Positions 31,953 to 40,476 of a stretch of DNA of 64,000 nucleotides are shown one piece after another. The DNA comes from Hymenobacter mucosus (GTDB lineage: Bacteria > Bacteroidota > Bacteroidia > Cytophagales > Hymenobacteraceae), in NCBI RefSeq assembly GCF_900188255.1, contig NZ_FZNS01000002.1:682001-746000 (forward strand). Direction: 5' to 3'. Made by a program: the position numbers and the translations under genes. The notes below the pieces were generated by a model that saw only the letters and a list, made by a program, of their open reading frames with translations, ran no database searches and had not been told where the DNA came from. The stretch's first letter is position 1. Each line of letters starts with the position of its first letter.

Positions 31953-34442
31953 ATGAAGCAAGCTTTTACGCTAGCACTATTAGCCCTGCTGGCCGCGCCA
32001 GCGGCCTGGGCCCAAACCACTACTGCTCCTGCTACCACCGCCAGCCTCAAAGGCACGGGCCGCCTTACGGGCCGCGTGGTAGATGCCACCACCAAAAAGC
32101 CCGTTGAATATGCCACTGTGGCGCTACTGCCGGCCACCGGCACTACGCCCCTTACTGGAACGGCATGCGACGCCGATGGCCGGTTCGAGCTTAAGGATTT
32201 GCCGGCCGGTTCCTACCGGTTGCAGCTCAGCTTTGTGGGGTACACTACCCGCTTTGAGCCCGTCACCGTTACTAGCAGTGCTACCGAGGTGGGGGCTCTT
32301 ACCCTTGCTAGTGCCGCCCAAAATCTGGCTGGCGTGACAGTAACTGGTGAGCGGCCCGTGGTGGAAACCAAGCCCGACCGCCTGGTGTATAACGCCGACC
32401 AAGACGCGAGCAACACCGGCGGCACCGCGGCCGACATTCTGCGCAAAACACCCCTGGTCAACTTAGATGGTGAAGGCAACGTGCAGCTGCGCGGCACCAG
32501 CAACGTACGCATCCTCATCAACAACAAGCCCTCGGCTCTCCTATCTGGCAACCTTGCCGAAGCACTCAAGCAAATTCCAGCCGACCAGATTAAGGCGATT
32601 GAAGTAGTTACGGCCCCTTCGGCCAAGTACGATGGCGAAGGCTCCGGCGGGGTCATCAATATTGTGCTGAAGAAGAACAGCTTGCAGGGCATGAACGGGA
32701 GCGTAGGAGCCAGCGGCGGCAACCGCAACCAGGGGCTGAATGGGAGCCTAAACGCTAAGCGGGGCGTAGTAGGCGTGAACACAAAGCTCAGCGGATTCCG
32801 CAACCGCTACCCCTTTCGCAGCAGTACCACCCGAACCAGCTTTTTGCCCAACGGCGCAGTTGGCCAGCTCAATGAGCGCACTACCTCCCGCAACCAAGGC
32901 CAGGGTGGCTACGGACAGGTAGAGCTGACCTATGACCCTTCCCCGCTACATAGCTTCACTATCAGCGGCAACGGCAACCTGTACAACAACCGCACCCCAC
33001 AGGAGCTATTCAACCAATATCAGGGCGAGCCCAAGCTTGACACCCTGTACTCGCGCGATATCAACCGGCAGGACCAAAGCCGGAATTTTGATTTGAACGC
33101 GGGGTATACCCGCACCTTTGGCGAGAAGCAGCCCCGCCGCGAGTGGAGCGTACTGGCCCAGCATACCAGCAACCGTAGCCGCGAGCAGTACCGCCTCGAC
33201 CAGTTCCCGACTAGCGAGCTACGCGGCCCCATTGAATATCAGGAGGCTAGCCGCAACCTGGCCCGCAACCTCGAAACCACCTTCCAAACCGATTACACTC
33301 AGCCTTTCGGGGAGAAGAATACGCTGGAAGTTGGAGCCAAGCACATTCGTCGCCAAGTGAGTAGCGACTATACCCTGGACACGCTGCTAACCAGTGAGCA
33401 GACGGGGTTTGTGCGCAGTCCCCTCCGCTCCAACCGCTTCGACTACCACCAAAACGTGCTGGCGGCTTATGGCACCTATAATTTTTCCCTCGGTAAGAAG
33501 TACGCCTTTAGCTTGGGTACCCGCCTGGAGCGCACAGACATTCAGGGCGAGTTTCAAAACGAAGCTGGCCGCTTTTCCAACGACTACTTGAATGTACTGC
33601 CCAACCTCAGCGCCACCCGCACGCTCAAGAAAGATGGCCAAACGCTACGGCTCAGCTATTCCCGCCGCATTCAGCGCCCCCAAATTTACTTCTTGAACCC
33701 CTACGTAAACCAGGTAACCCCTAACTCGGTGAGCTTTGGAAACCCCAAGCTGCGCCCCGAGATGGCCCAACTGGCGGAACTGACGTACGGCACCTTCGCG
33801 GAAAAAACATCCTTCAACGCTTCTGCTTTTGTGCGGCGCACGGGCAATTCTATTGAACGATTCAGCGACTATAACGAGGAGCTAGCTCGCAACGAAACTA
33901 CCTACGGCAACCTGTCTACTACCACCATTTACGGAGTAAACCTGTACGGCTCCTGGAAGCCACTTAAGGATTGGGACTTGAGCAGCAACCTCAGCGGCGA
34001 CTATACCAACCTGCGCAGCGCCCTGCTGAACCGCCCCAACCGCCGCGCCAGCATATATATGAACATCAATTCCTCGCTCAAGCTGGGTAAGGCTTACACC
34101 TTACAAGGCTACGGCGGTTTCTGGACGGGCGGCGTGGAGCTGCAAACCCGCTACTCGGGCGGCCTGTACTACGGCCTGAGTGTGAAGAAGCTATTGCTTG
34201 CGGAGAAGGCCGACATTACCTTGGGTGCAAACAACTTCTTGGCCCCCGGCCGCGAGTTCCGCAGCACCACTACTACCCCCGATTTCATCAACCAAGGCAT
34301 TTTCTACTCCTACCAGCGCTCCTTTCGCCTTTCCTTCAATTACCGCTTCGGCAAGCTAGAGGGTGGACAGCGTCAACGCCGCACCATCCGCAACGACGAC
34401 TCCAAAGGTGGCGGCAGCGGCCAGCAAGGCGGCGGGCAGTAG
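31953..34442 (+). CDS. Outer-membrane TonB-dependent receptor-like protein (module 2)
   Basis: An 829-residue paralogue of the protein at 26915. Signal peptide MKQAFTLALLALLAAPAAWA, then a short Thr/Ala linker, the carboxypeptidase-regulatory-like domain (GRLTGRVVDATTKKPVEYAT, FVGYTTRFEPVTV), plug (GVTVTGERPVVETKPDRLVY, LRKTPLVNLDGEGNVQLRG, ADQIKAIEVVTAPSAKYDGEGSGG) and barrel with TLRLSYSRRIQRPQI. It ends FNYRFGKL followed by a basic, Gly-rich tail. The 44 codons upstream of 31953 in the same frame lack signal-peptide character and begin before the promoter, so they are excluded. The cargo is unknown. The promoter lies in a candidate invertible segment. Confidence 0.9.
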   Translation: MKQAFTLALLALLAAPAAWAQTTTAPATTASLKGTGRLTGRVVDATTKKPVEYATVALLPATGTTPLTGTACDADGRFELKDLPAGSYRLQLSFVGYTTRFEPVTVTSSATEVGALTLASAAQNLAGVTVTGERPVVETKPDRLVYNADQDASNTGGTAADILRKTPLVNLDGEGNVQLRGTSNVRILINNKPSALLSGNLAEALKQIPADQIKAIEVVTAPSAKYDGEGSGGVINIVLKKNSLQGMNGSVGASGGNRNQGLNGSLNAKRGVVGVNTKLSGFRNRYPFRSSTTRTSFLPNGAVGQLNERTTSRNQGQGGYGQVELTYDPSPLHSFTISGNGNLYNNRTPQELFNQYQGEPKLDTLYSRDINRQDQSRNFDLNAGYTRTFGEKQPRREWSVLAQHTSNRSREQYRLDQFPTSELRGPIEYQEASRNLARNLETTFQTDYTQPFGEKNTLEVGAKHIRRQVSSDYTLDTLLTSEQTGFVRSPLRSNRFDYHQNVLAAYGTYNFSLGKKYAFSLGTRLERTDIQGEFQNEAGRFSNDYLNVLPNLSATRTLKKDGQTLRLSYSRRIQRPQIYFLNPYVNQVTPNSVSFGNPKLRPEMAQLAELTYGTFAEKTSFNASAFVRRTGNSIERFSDYNEELARNETTYGNLSTTTIYGVNLYGSWKPLKDWDLSSNLSGDYTNLRSALLNRPNRRASIYMNINSSLKLGKAYTLQGYGGFWTGGVELQTRYSGGLYYGLSVKKLLLAEKADITLGANNFLAPGREFRSTTTTPDFINQGIFYSYQRSFRLSFNYRFGKLEGGQRQRRTIRNDDSKGGGSGQQGGGQ

Positions 34443-34505
34443 CTTAGCAGCCCATAGGCTACTGCCAGAAGCCCAACAATGTCGCATTCTGCTTCTACTT
34501 GTGCT

Positions 34506-35258
34506 TTACTGGTCTAGGGGCTCTTCATTCCAGATCTGCCAGGCAGCTTCCGCTTGGAGGCATAGCATCTCAAATCCGTTTTTGGTTTGGGCCCCAACAG
34601 CTTGGCCGCGCTGCATAAACTCGGTTTCGCGGGGGTTGTAGATCAGGTCGTAGAGGTAGTGACTGGCCGTGAGGGAGCCGTAGGGAATAGCGGGGCACTC
34701 CTGCACATTGGGGTGAGTGCCTAGCGGAGTAGTATTGATGATGAGCAAGTGTTCTTGCACAAGGCGGGGCGTTAGCTCCTCGTAGGTAAGGCCACTACCC
34801 AGCGGGTTGCGCGACACTACCCAGTAGCCAATACCTAAGTCGCGCAGGGCTACTTCCACGGCTTTGGAAGCCCCGCCGCTACCTAGCACCAGCGCCCGGC
34901 CATCGAAACCAGCGGGCACAAACGTCTGCAAGGAATCCCGGAAGCCAATCATATCGGTGTTATGCCCAATCAGGCGGCCATCCGAGGCAAATTGAATGAC
35001 GTTGACGGCGCCCACCCGCGCGGCCGAGGGCGCTATTTCGTCCAAGAAAGGCCACACCTGCTCTTTGTACGGGATAGTGACGTTGAGGCCGTACAACTCA
35101 GGATGTTGCTGGAGTAGTACAGGCAGATCTTGAACGGCAGCTAGCTCGAACAACTCATACTGGTGATCAGACAGCCCCAGGTTGTGAAACTTCTGGGAGA
35201 AATAGGTCTGAGAGAAAGAGTGACTCAGAGTGCGTCCGATAAGGCCAAATTCACGCAT
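34506..35258 (-). CDS. aroE: Shikimate dehydrogenase
   Basis: A 250-residue NADPH-dependent enzyme reducing 3-dehydroshikimate to shikimate in aromatic amino-acid synthesis. Substrate-binding motifs are GLIGRTLSHSFSQTYF and LNVTIPYKEQVWPFLDEI with the catalytic Lys in PYKE, and GAVNVIQ. The NADP site is LVLGSGGASKAVEVAL, followed by NTTPLGTHPN and KNGFEMLCLQA. It is shorter than the E. coli enzyme but normal for Bacteroidota. ATG 35258 (MREFGLIG) fits the family; an ATG four codons upstream is possible. A terminator hairpin upstream separates it from the DedA gene, so it has its own promoter. Confidence 0.94.
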   Translation of the reverse strand: MREFGLIGRTLSHSFSQTYFSQKFHNLGLSDHQYELFELAAVQDLPVLLQQHPELYGLNVTIPYKEQVWPFLDEIAPSAARVGAVNVIQFASDGRLIGHNTDMIGFRDSLQTFVPAGFDGRALVLGSGGASKAVEVALRDLGIGYWVVSRNPLGSGLTYEELTPRLVQEHLLIINTTPLGTHPNVQECPAIPYGSLTASHYLYDLIYNPRETEFMQRGQAVGAQTKNGFEMLCLQAEAAWQIWNEEPLDQ

Positions 35259-35293
35259 AGCAACGGGCATTTTTGGTCTACTATAATGCAACG

Positions 35294-35332
35294 AAAAAAC
35301 CGCCCCGACCACAAGATCGGCCGGGACGGTTT
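35294..35332 (-). terminator. Terminator of the DedA gene
   Basis: On the minus strand AAACCGTCCCGGCC pairs with GGTCGGGGCGGTTT (two G-U pairs) around an 8-base loop and ends in a T6 run. It lies between the DedA stop and the aroE start. Confidence 0.8.
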
Positions 35333-35369
35333 AGGTAGTACTGCTGTACGCCACGTACGGTTGCCACGG

Positions 35370-36017
35370 CTACGCTACCGGAGCACGACGAGATTTCAAG
35401 AACTCAAATACGGCTGGCAGCACCGATACCACAATGATGCCTATCGTGAACAGTCCAAAGTTATGCTGAATCCAGGGTATGCTTCCCAGGAAGTAGCCCG
35501 CACCAGTAAGCAGAATTACCCATAGTACGGCCCCTACCAGATTGTACGACAGAAACTTCGTGTAGCTCATGGTGCCTACCCCGGCCACAAAGGGGGCAAA
35601 CGTGCGAATAATGGGAATAAAGCGGGCTATGATAATTGTTTTAGCGCCATGTTTCTGATAGAAGGCCTGCGTTTTTTCGAGGTGCTCACGCTTTAGAAAT
35701 CGTGAGTTTTCGCGAAACACCCGTGGCCCCAGATAGTCGCCAATGTGGTAATTGAGCGTGTCGCCGAGCACAGCGGCCAAGATCAGCAGCCCAATCATAG
35801 CCCATATATTGAGCGGAGAGCCAGGCAATGCGGCCAAGGTACCGGCGGCAAACAGCAGCGAGTCGCCGGGCAGGAAGGGTAGCACTACCACCCCAGTTTC
35901 CACGAAGATGATTAGGAACAGGATGGCATAGGTCCAGACTCCGTAATCCTGAACTAACTCGGTCAGGTGCTTATCCAGGTGCAGAACGAAGTCCAGCAGG
36001 TGCTTTATGATTTCCAT
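35370..36017 (-). CDS. DedA-family membrane protein
   Basis: A 215-residue inner-membrane protein of the DedA/VTT family, members of which flip lipid carriers such as undecaprenyl phosphate or phospholipids. It shows the family signatures: ETGVVVLPFLPGDSLLFAAG with the re-entrant loop E and D, GDTLNYHIGDYLG, and RFIPIIRTFAPFVAGVGTM with the conserved Arg pair, followed by transmembrane helices ending near VVSVLPAVFEFLKSRR. The ATG at 36017 (MEIIKHLL) is preferred over an in-frame start 11 codons upstream. It follows the spermidine synthase-like gene by 53 bases on the same strand. Confidence 0.93.
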   Translation of the reverse strand: MEIIKHLLDFVLHLDKHLTELVQDYGVWTYAILFLIIFVETGVVVLPFLPGDSLLFAAGTLAALPGSPLNIWAMIGLLILAAVLGDTLNYHIGDYLGPRVFRENSRFLKREHLEKTQAFYQKHGAKTIIIARFIPIIRTFAPFVAGVGTMSYTKFLSYNLVGAVLWVILLTGAGYFLGSIPWIQHNFGLFTIGIIVVSVLPAVFEFLKSRRAPVA

Positions 36018-36070
36018 AAGGAGTAGAGGTTGAGCCTGCAAAGAAAGCACTTGCCCAGCAAAACCCTACC

Positions 36071-36766
36071 TCAGCCACGGAATGTGGCTCCTTCATTTCC
36101 TGTAGCCTTATGCAGCACCAGCAACCGGTTGTATTGTTCTACTTCCACTTCTTTTACCGCAAAGCCCACTGTGGGTAGGTACGCCGCCACATCCTGGCCA
36201 GCTACTACCAAGGAATCTTTGGTGAGGGTATTGAATAGTACGTACCCACCCGGCTGCAAAAGGCGCCATATGTGCTGCCAAAAGGCCGGTGCCTGCAAGC
36301 CCGCGGGCAAGTCCAGATCAATGAACAGGTCGATTATGACCAGCCGAAATCCGGCTGTCGGCGCAGTTGGAACCCATGCAAATGCATCGGCACACACAAT
36401 ATCCAGTCCGGCCCCGGCCCGAATACCAAACTCCGCGTCGGCAACTTGAATTAGCACTGGGTCGAGTTCTACCGCCGTAATGGGGCCCGTAGCTTGGTGC
36501 TCTCGGCGCAGGGTTTCTACCACCGAGCCCCCACCCAACCCCAAAACCAGAATGGGGCCCGTGGCCGCGGGCTCGGTGAATAGCAGGCCGTAGCGCAGCA
36601 CCCGCTGCAAAGACCCGTAGGAGTAGTTGGCGTGGGCTGTATCCAGCACCTTGCGCCCCTCGTGCAATACTACCTCTACCACCCCACTGTGCACAGACTG
36701 CACACGGCGCTTGATGGGCAACAAGTAGCTAGCCACGTGGCGGAGAGCAGTCAGCAGCTTATTCAT
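36071..36766 (-). CDS. Spermidine synthase-like methyltransferase-fold protein
   Basis: A 231-residue cytoplasmic protein with a Rossmann fold of the spermidine synthase/spermine synthase-like superfamily. Motif I is LVLGLGGGSVVETLRRE, the acidic end of strand 2 is TAVELDPVLIQVA, and motif DIVCADAFAWV follows. The N-terminal part (VEVVLHEGRKVLDTAHANYSYG) gives a small beta domain as in these enzymes. True spermidine synthases carry a GGxGG(D/E)xR-type loop and a gatekeeper region; here the loop reads GLGGGSVVE, so the true reaction is uncertain. A TACCTTCG sequence at 36773-36780 (minus strand) resembles a -7 box, which would make the mRNA almost leaderless. Confidence 0.8.
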   Translation of the reverse strand: MNKLLTALRHVASYLLPIKRRVQSVHSGVVEVVLHEGRKVLDTAHANYSYGSLQRVLRYGLLFTEPAATGPILVLGLGGGSVVETLRREHQATGPITAVELDPVLIQVADAEFGIRAGAGLDIVCADAFAWVPTAPTAGFRLVIIDLFIDLDLPAGLQAPAFWQHIWRLLQPGGYVLFNTLTKDSLVVAGQDVAAYLPTVGFAVKEVEVEQYNRLLVLHKATGNEGATFRG

Positions 36767-36817
36767 GGGGTGCGAAGGTAGTGCTGGCAGCGTAGTAGCA
36801 CGGGATATGCTGACCGA

Positions 36818-37729
36818 CTAGCGCAACGGCCGCACTTGGTAGCCTTCTTGGCGCAGAAGAGCCAACACGCCTTTGGGCCCGCCAAGATGAGCCGCTCCCA
36901 CCGCAAAGAATGTGGGTTGGGTAGCAGCCATCTTCGTGATGGAGCTAATCCAGCTTTGGTTGCGAGAGTTTACGAGTACGTCTTCGTATTCCTGAAAGCC
37001 AAACAGGCTCTTGGTGGTCATGTTACGCAGCTCTTCTACGTTTTGTGCTTTGTAGAGCGTCACCATTTGCTGCACTTCCTGGCGGGCTTCCGCTTCTTTG
37101 TTTACCATGTCAACTAGCATTTGGCCCTGGGCTTTGTAGGGAATCTTCTCGAAGAAGCCCATCTGCTGTTGCACGGTTTCCAGCCCCAGCACTTCTTTTT
37201 TCTGCTCCTGGGCCATTTGCACAAACGTAGCCTCGTAGCTGGCGGGCGCGCAGCCTAGCAAGGCAGGGTAGAGCATGGAGCTCAGAATAAACGGCTTGAG
37301 CGTGCCTACCCGGTCGATTGGTACGCCGGCCTTACTTTGCAGATACTTGCCCACGCTGGTATAGTCGGTGGGTGAAAGTAGCTGCTGCAAGTTCTGGCCG
37401 CCATCCATCATCATGCTTGCTTGCATTTCCTGCATCATAGTGGGGCTATCCATGTCCAGCTCCAAGACTACTTGCTTGGCCTTCCCAAAGGACTGCTTCA
37501 CCGGCTCAGTCACCACCAGATCGGTTGGGCAAATCAGATGAACCGTGCCATATACGTAAGAAGGGGCCGCTAGTCCCTTGCCCGTTATTTCCCACAGGAG
37601 TGCATTAGTAGCAGCCGGGCTAGCGGCTGTAGCTGCCTTGACTGGCTTGACAGCAGCTTTCTGGGCTTGGGTAGCAAGCGAGGTGAGGAGTAGCGTGGCG
37701 GCAAGGGCCGTGTTTCGGAGGAAGCTCAT
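36818..37729 (-). CDS. TraB/GumN-family protein, exported
   Basis: A 303-residue protein with a cleavable signal peptide (MSFLRNTALAATLLLTSLATQA). The TraB/GumN/PrgY family is recognised by two conserved GxxH motifs, here YVYGTVHLI near residue 58 and FAVGAAHLGG near the C-terminus, plus conserved acidic residues in LELDM and GLETVQQQMGFFEKIP. The family is related to erythromycin-esterase/Tiki-type metalloproteases, and bacterial members are thought to be periplasmic peptidases. The substrate is not known. The ATG at 37729 is used because the upstream 20 codons lack signal character. Confidence 0.9.
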   Translation of the reverse strand: MSFLRNTALAATLLLTSLATQAQKAAVKPVKAATAASPAATNALLWEITGKGLAAPSYVYGTVHLICPTDLVVTEPVKQSFGKAKQVVLELDMDSPTMMQEMQASMMMDGGQNLQQLLSPTDYTSVGKYLQSKAGVPIDRVGTLKPFILSSMLYPALLGCAPASYEATFVQMAQEQKKEVLGLETVQQQMGFFEKIPYKAQGQMLVDMVNKEAEARQEVQQMVTLYKAQNVEELRNMTTKSLFGFQEYEDVLVNSRNQSWISSITKMAATQPTFFAVGAAHLGGPKGVLALLRQEGYQVRPLR

Positions 37730-37823
37730 CAGGCAAAAAGGGATGGAGGTACAAGGATAACACATAGGTCGTCGGCCCACCCAATTCATTACAGCTTGCC
37801 GCAGCTTTATTTCTCCTAAACAT

Positions 37824-37866
37824 AAAACCGCCTGCCCTCCTGGATGAGAGGATAGCAGGCGGTTTT
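37824..37866. terminator. Terminator of the sugar dehydrogenase-like gene
   Basis: A perfect 12-bp stem AAAACCGCCTGC/GCAGGCGGTTTT with additional inner pairing; A-rich and T-rich flanks suit both strands. Confidence 0.8.
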
Positions 37867-37886
37867 TGAAATTATAAGGGTGTAGG

Positions 37887-39227
37887 CTAGCTGCTAGCTA
37901 CCACACGCCATACCTTGCCAGCGGCATCGTCGGCCACTAACAGAGAGCCATCGGGCATTTCGGTGATGCCTACCGGACGACCGTATACCTGTTTTTTGCC
38001 TTCATCGGCCACGAAGCCCGTTACGAAGTCTTCCATAGGCCCGGCTGGTTTGCCGTTCTGAAAGGGTACAAATACCACTTTGTAGCCCGTGAACGACGAG
38101 CGGTTCCAGGAGCCGTGCTGCCCAATAAAAGCGCCACCGCGGTATTTGGTAGGGAAAGCCTGCCCATCGTAAATAGCTAGCCCCAATGATGCAGTGTGCG
38201 GCCCAAGAGGAACTTCGGGCACTATTGACTTTTTCACGAGGTCCGGACGCTCACCCTTACGCCGGGGATCTTCGTGCTGACCGAAATAGGAATAGGGCCA
38301 GCCGTAGAAAGCGCCTTCCTGCACGCTAGTGAGGTAGTCGGGCACTAAGTCATCGCCCAGCTCGTCGCGCTCATTCACGGCCGTCCAGAGTTTGCCCGTG
38401 CTAGGAGCCCAATCCATGCCCACGGGGTTGCGCAAGCCCGCCGCGTATATCTTCTCACCCGAGCCATCAGGGTTGATTTCGAGAATATTGGCCCGGCGCT
38501 TCTCGTTTTCTATGCCGTGCTCCGCCACGTTGGAGCCCGAGCCTACCGACACGTATATTTTCTTTCCATCGGGCCCAGCCAGTAAGTTGCGCGTCCAGTG
38601 GTTATTGTAGCCACCAGCCGGTAGGTCCAGGATTTTTTCGCCCTTCGCCGTGATTTTGGTTTGGCCGCTTTGGTAAGGGTAGCGCCATACACCATCGGTA
38701 TTGCCGACGTAGAAGTAGTTGCCCAGCACCAGCATACCGAGGGGCTGATTGAGGTTGCTCAGGAAAGTTTCCCGCACATCGGGCTTACCGTCCTTGTTGG
38801 TATCGCGCAGCAGCGTAATACGGTTGGCACTCGTTGGGCGCAACGATTTGGAAGGGTCCAGCTTCAGGGCCGCGGCTATTTTCTTCTTAGGATTCGTCGG
38901 TACAGTATTAGCCTCGGCTATCAGCACGTCGCCGGAGGGTGTTACGTAGGCCCAACGCGGACTCTCAAAGTCGCCCGCATACTCACTGATGGAGAAGCCA
39001 GCCGGTACGACAGGGGTTTTGCCAGTAGGCCAGCCTATCACTTCGCTCCGCTTCGTCACCGATTCGGAAGCATAGGGCTCAGGTAATTTCACTGCGGTGG
39101 TGGCCGTAGCTACCGTATCGGCTGGGGTAGTAGCGGCGGCCTCCGCTTTTTCTTCTTTGGAAGGACCACCACAGGCGGCTAGCAAGCCTAACCCCAGCAG
39201 TGGCAAGTGAAAAAATGATTTTCTCAT
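37887..39227 (-). CDS. Sorbosone dehydrogenase/GSDH-like beta-propeller lipoprotein
   Basis: A 446-residue lipoprotein (lipobox LLAAC, Cys 19) with an Ala/Thr linker and a six-bladed propeller of the glucose/sorbosone dehydrogenase type: SPRWAYVTPSGDVLIAEA, ANRITLLRDTNKDGKPDVRE, LNQPLGMLVLGNYFYVGNTD, HWTRNLLAGPDGKKIYVSVG, NPDGSGEKIYAAGLRNPVG, GPHTASLGLAIYDG and GRPVGITEMPDGSLLVADD. Such proteins oxidise sugars with PQQ or act as binding propellers. Whether this cell has PQQ is not shown. A second, unrelated GSDH-like protein occurs at 57338. Monocistronic, with a terminator downstream. Confidence 0.9.
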   Translation of the reverse strand: MRKSFFHLPLLGLGLLAACGGPSKEEKAEAAATTPADTVATATTAVKLPEPYASESVTKRSEVIGWPTGKTPVVPAGFSISEYAGDFESPRWAYVTPSGDVLIAEANTVPTNPKKKIAAALKLDPSKSLRPTSANRITLLRDTNKDGKPDVRETFLSNLNQPLGMLVLGNYFYVGNTDGVWRYPYQSGQTKITAKGEKILDLPAGGYNNHWTRNLLAGPDGKKIYVSVGSGSNVAEHGIENEKRRANILEINPDGSGEKIYAAGLRNPVGMDWAPSTGKLWTAVNERDELGDDLVPDYLTSVQEGAFYGWPYSYFGQHEDPRRKGERPDLVKKSIVPEVPLGPHTASLGLAIYDGQAFPTKYRGGAFIGQHGSWNRSSFTGYKVVFVPFQNGKPAGPMEDFVTGFVADEGKKQVYGRPVGITEMPDGSLLVADDAAGKVWRVVASS

Positions 39228-39365
39228 TATAAAGTAGTGAGTTAGAAGCAGGAATACTGGGCAGCACTAGCTATACAACGGGTGCTGCCCGCCTTACTCC
39301 TACTTCATCTACTCAACTTTGTTACGCTCAACCGTATTGCGCTTGCCAAGGCTGGCAGGTAACGC

Positions 39366-39403
39366 ACAACGCCCGGTGCTATCAGGGTGACACCGGGCGT
39401 TGT
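39366..39403. terminator. Hairpin after the phosphosulfolactate synthase gene
   Basis: A perfect 13-bp stem ACAACGCCCGGTG/CACCGGGCGTTGT with a 12-base loop, 20 bases beyond the minus-strand stop. No T-run follows on the minus strand, so termination strength is uncertain. Confidence 0.6.
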
Positions 39404-39423
39404 ACTAAGCAGAGACTCCAATA

Positions 39424-40254
39424 CTAGCCGCGGGGCATGGAGGTGCCAGGCTTGCCCGTGGGCTTCTCGGGGCGGAAAGCTTCATCTACATTGTCCATGT
39501 CAATGAAGTGAGTGAAGGTGTCGCCACGCAAGCCCAACCGAATGGTTTCGAGGCTTACAATCTCATTCGGGGCAATGTTGCCCAAGTTTACGTTGGCACC
39601 GAGCAGCTTGATAAACCATACCTGCTGGGCTTTCTGAGGTGCTTCCCACAGAATTTTCTCGAAGGGAATTTGGGTTAGAATCTCTTCTACCAGACCCGAG
39701 CGCACCTCGCCGGTGCTGCGAAACAAGCCCACGTTGCCGGCTTCACGGGCCTCACCAATTACTTTGATAGCACCGGCTTCCAGTTCGGTGCGCATCTGCG
39801 AAATCCACTTGTAGGGAGGAATAATTTTTTCGGCGTCCTTGGAGCCTACTTCGCTCAGCACCTTCACTTCCTTAGCCAGTTCCCGAATGTATTCTAGCTT
39901 CCGGTCGTGATTCAAGTCAATAGAGCCATCCGATACTTCGGCGTATTCCATGCCAAACTCGGAAAGCAGGCGGCGGTAGTCATCAAACTGGTTGCGGATG
40001 ATAAAGGCCTCAAACAACGTTCCGCCGAAGTACACCGGAATGCCTGCTTCCTTATAAGCGGCCAGCTTACGCTTCAGGTTGGGGGTTACGTATGAGGTAG
40101 CCCAGCCCAGCTTCACGATGTCGGTGTACTCCGCCCCAACCTCAAGGAAGTCTTCCACTTCACGTACGCTGAGGCCTTTGTCCATTACCATGGTGTAGCC
40201 TTGCTCGCGAGGTTTGGAGGTGCGGTCGGGGAGTTGATTGAGATTGTAATTCAT
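39424..40254 (-). CDS. comA: Phosphosulfolactate synthase
   Basis: A 276-residue TIM-barrel enzyme of the ComA family, which adds sulfite to phosphoenolpyruvate to give 2-phospho-3-sulfolactate. Family-like segments are RTSKPREQGYTMVMDKGLS at the N-terminus, EYTDIVKLGWATSYV, GIPVYFGGTLFEA, MEYAEVSDGSIDL, LSEVGSKD, KVIGEAREAGNVGLFR and GANVNLGNIAP. In archaea it starts coenzyme M synthesis. In bacteria it can serve sulfolactate or other sulfonates, including possible precursors of sulfonolipids found in Cytophagales (inference). The ATG at 40254 is supported by a TACTTTTG -7 box at 40342-40349, which overlaps the longer frame's start. Confidence 0.9.
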   Translation of the reverse strand: MNYNLNQLPDRTSKPREQGYTMVMDKGLSVREVEDFLEVGAEYTDIVKLGWATSYVTPNLKRKLAAYKEAGIPVYFGGTLFEAFIIRNQFDDYRRLLSEFGMEYAEVSDGSIDLNHDRKLEYIRELAKEVKVLSEVGSKDAEKIIPPYKWISQMRTELEAGAIKVIGEAREAGNVGLFRSTGEVRSGLVEEILTQIPFEKILWEAPQKAQQVWFIKLLGANVNLGNIAPNEIVSLETIRLGLRGDTFTHFIDMDNVDEAFRPEKPTGKPGTSMPRG

Positions 40255-40341
40255 TCTTGGTGGTCTTAGGGTTCTTTTCGGAAAGTGGTGGACTAGAAGA
40301 TGCGGCAACCTGAACCAAAGGGGTGCGCCCGGCGCCGCGCC

Positions 40342-40349
40342 CAAAAGTA
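40342..40349 (-). promoter_or_regulatory. -7 promoter element of comA
   Basis: TACTTTTG on the minus strand fits TAnnTTTG; transcription would begin near 40335, 80 bases before the ATG. Confidence 0.5.
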
Positions 40350-40476
40350 CGCCCGAATTCTATAACAGCTTGAAATGCGACCGGGGCCCGGGAGCGGCAT
40401 CGCACTAAGTAGCTCTATTTTACGGTATAGAACTCCTCCTTGGCGTTACCCTCCCGAGCCCCGGAACTTTCATTAG

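Noticed and set aside
37751..37760. TATCCTTG as a -7 box for the TraB/GumN gene
   Set aside because: It has a mismatch in the most conserved TTTG part and no -33 element, so it was not listed.
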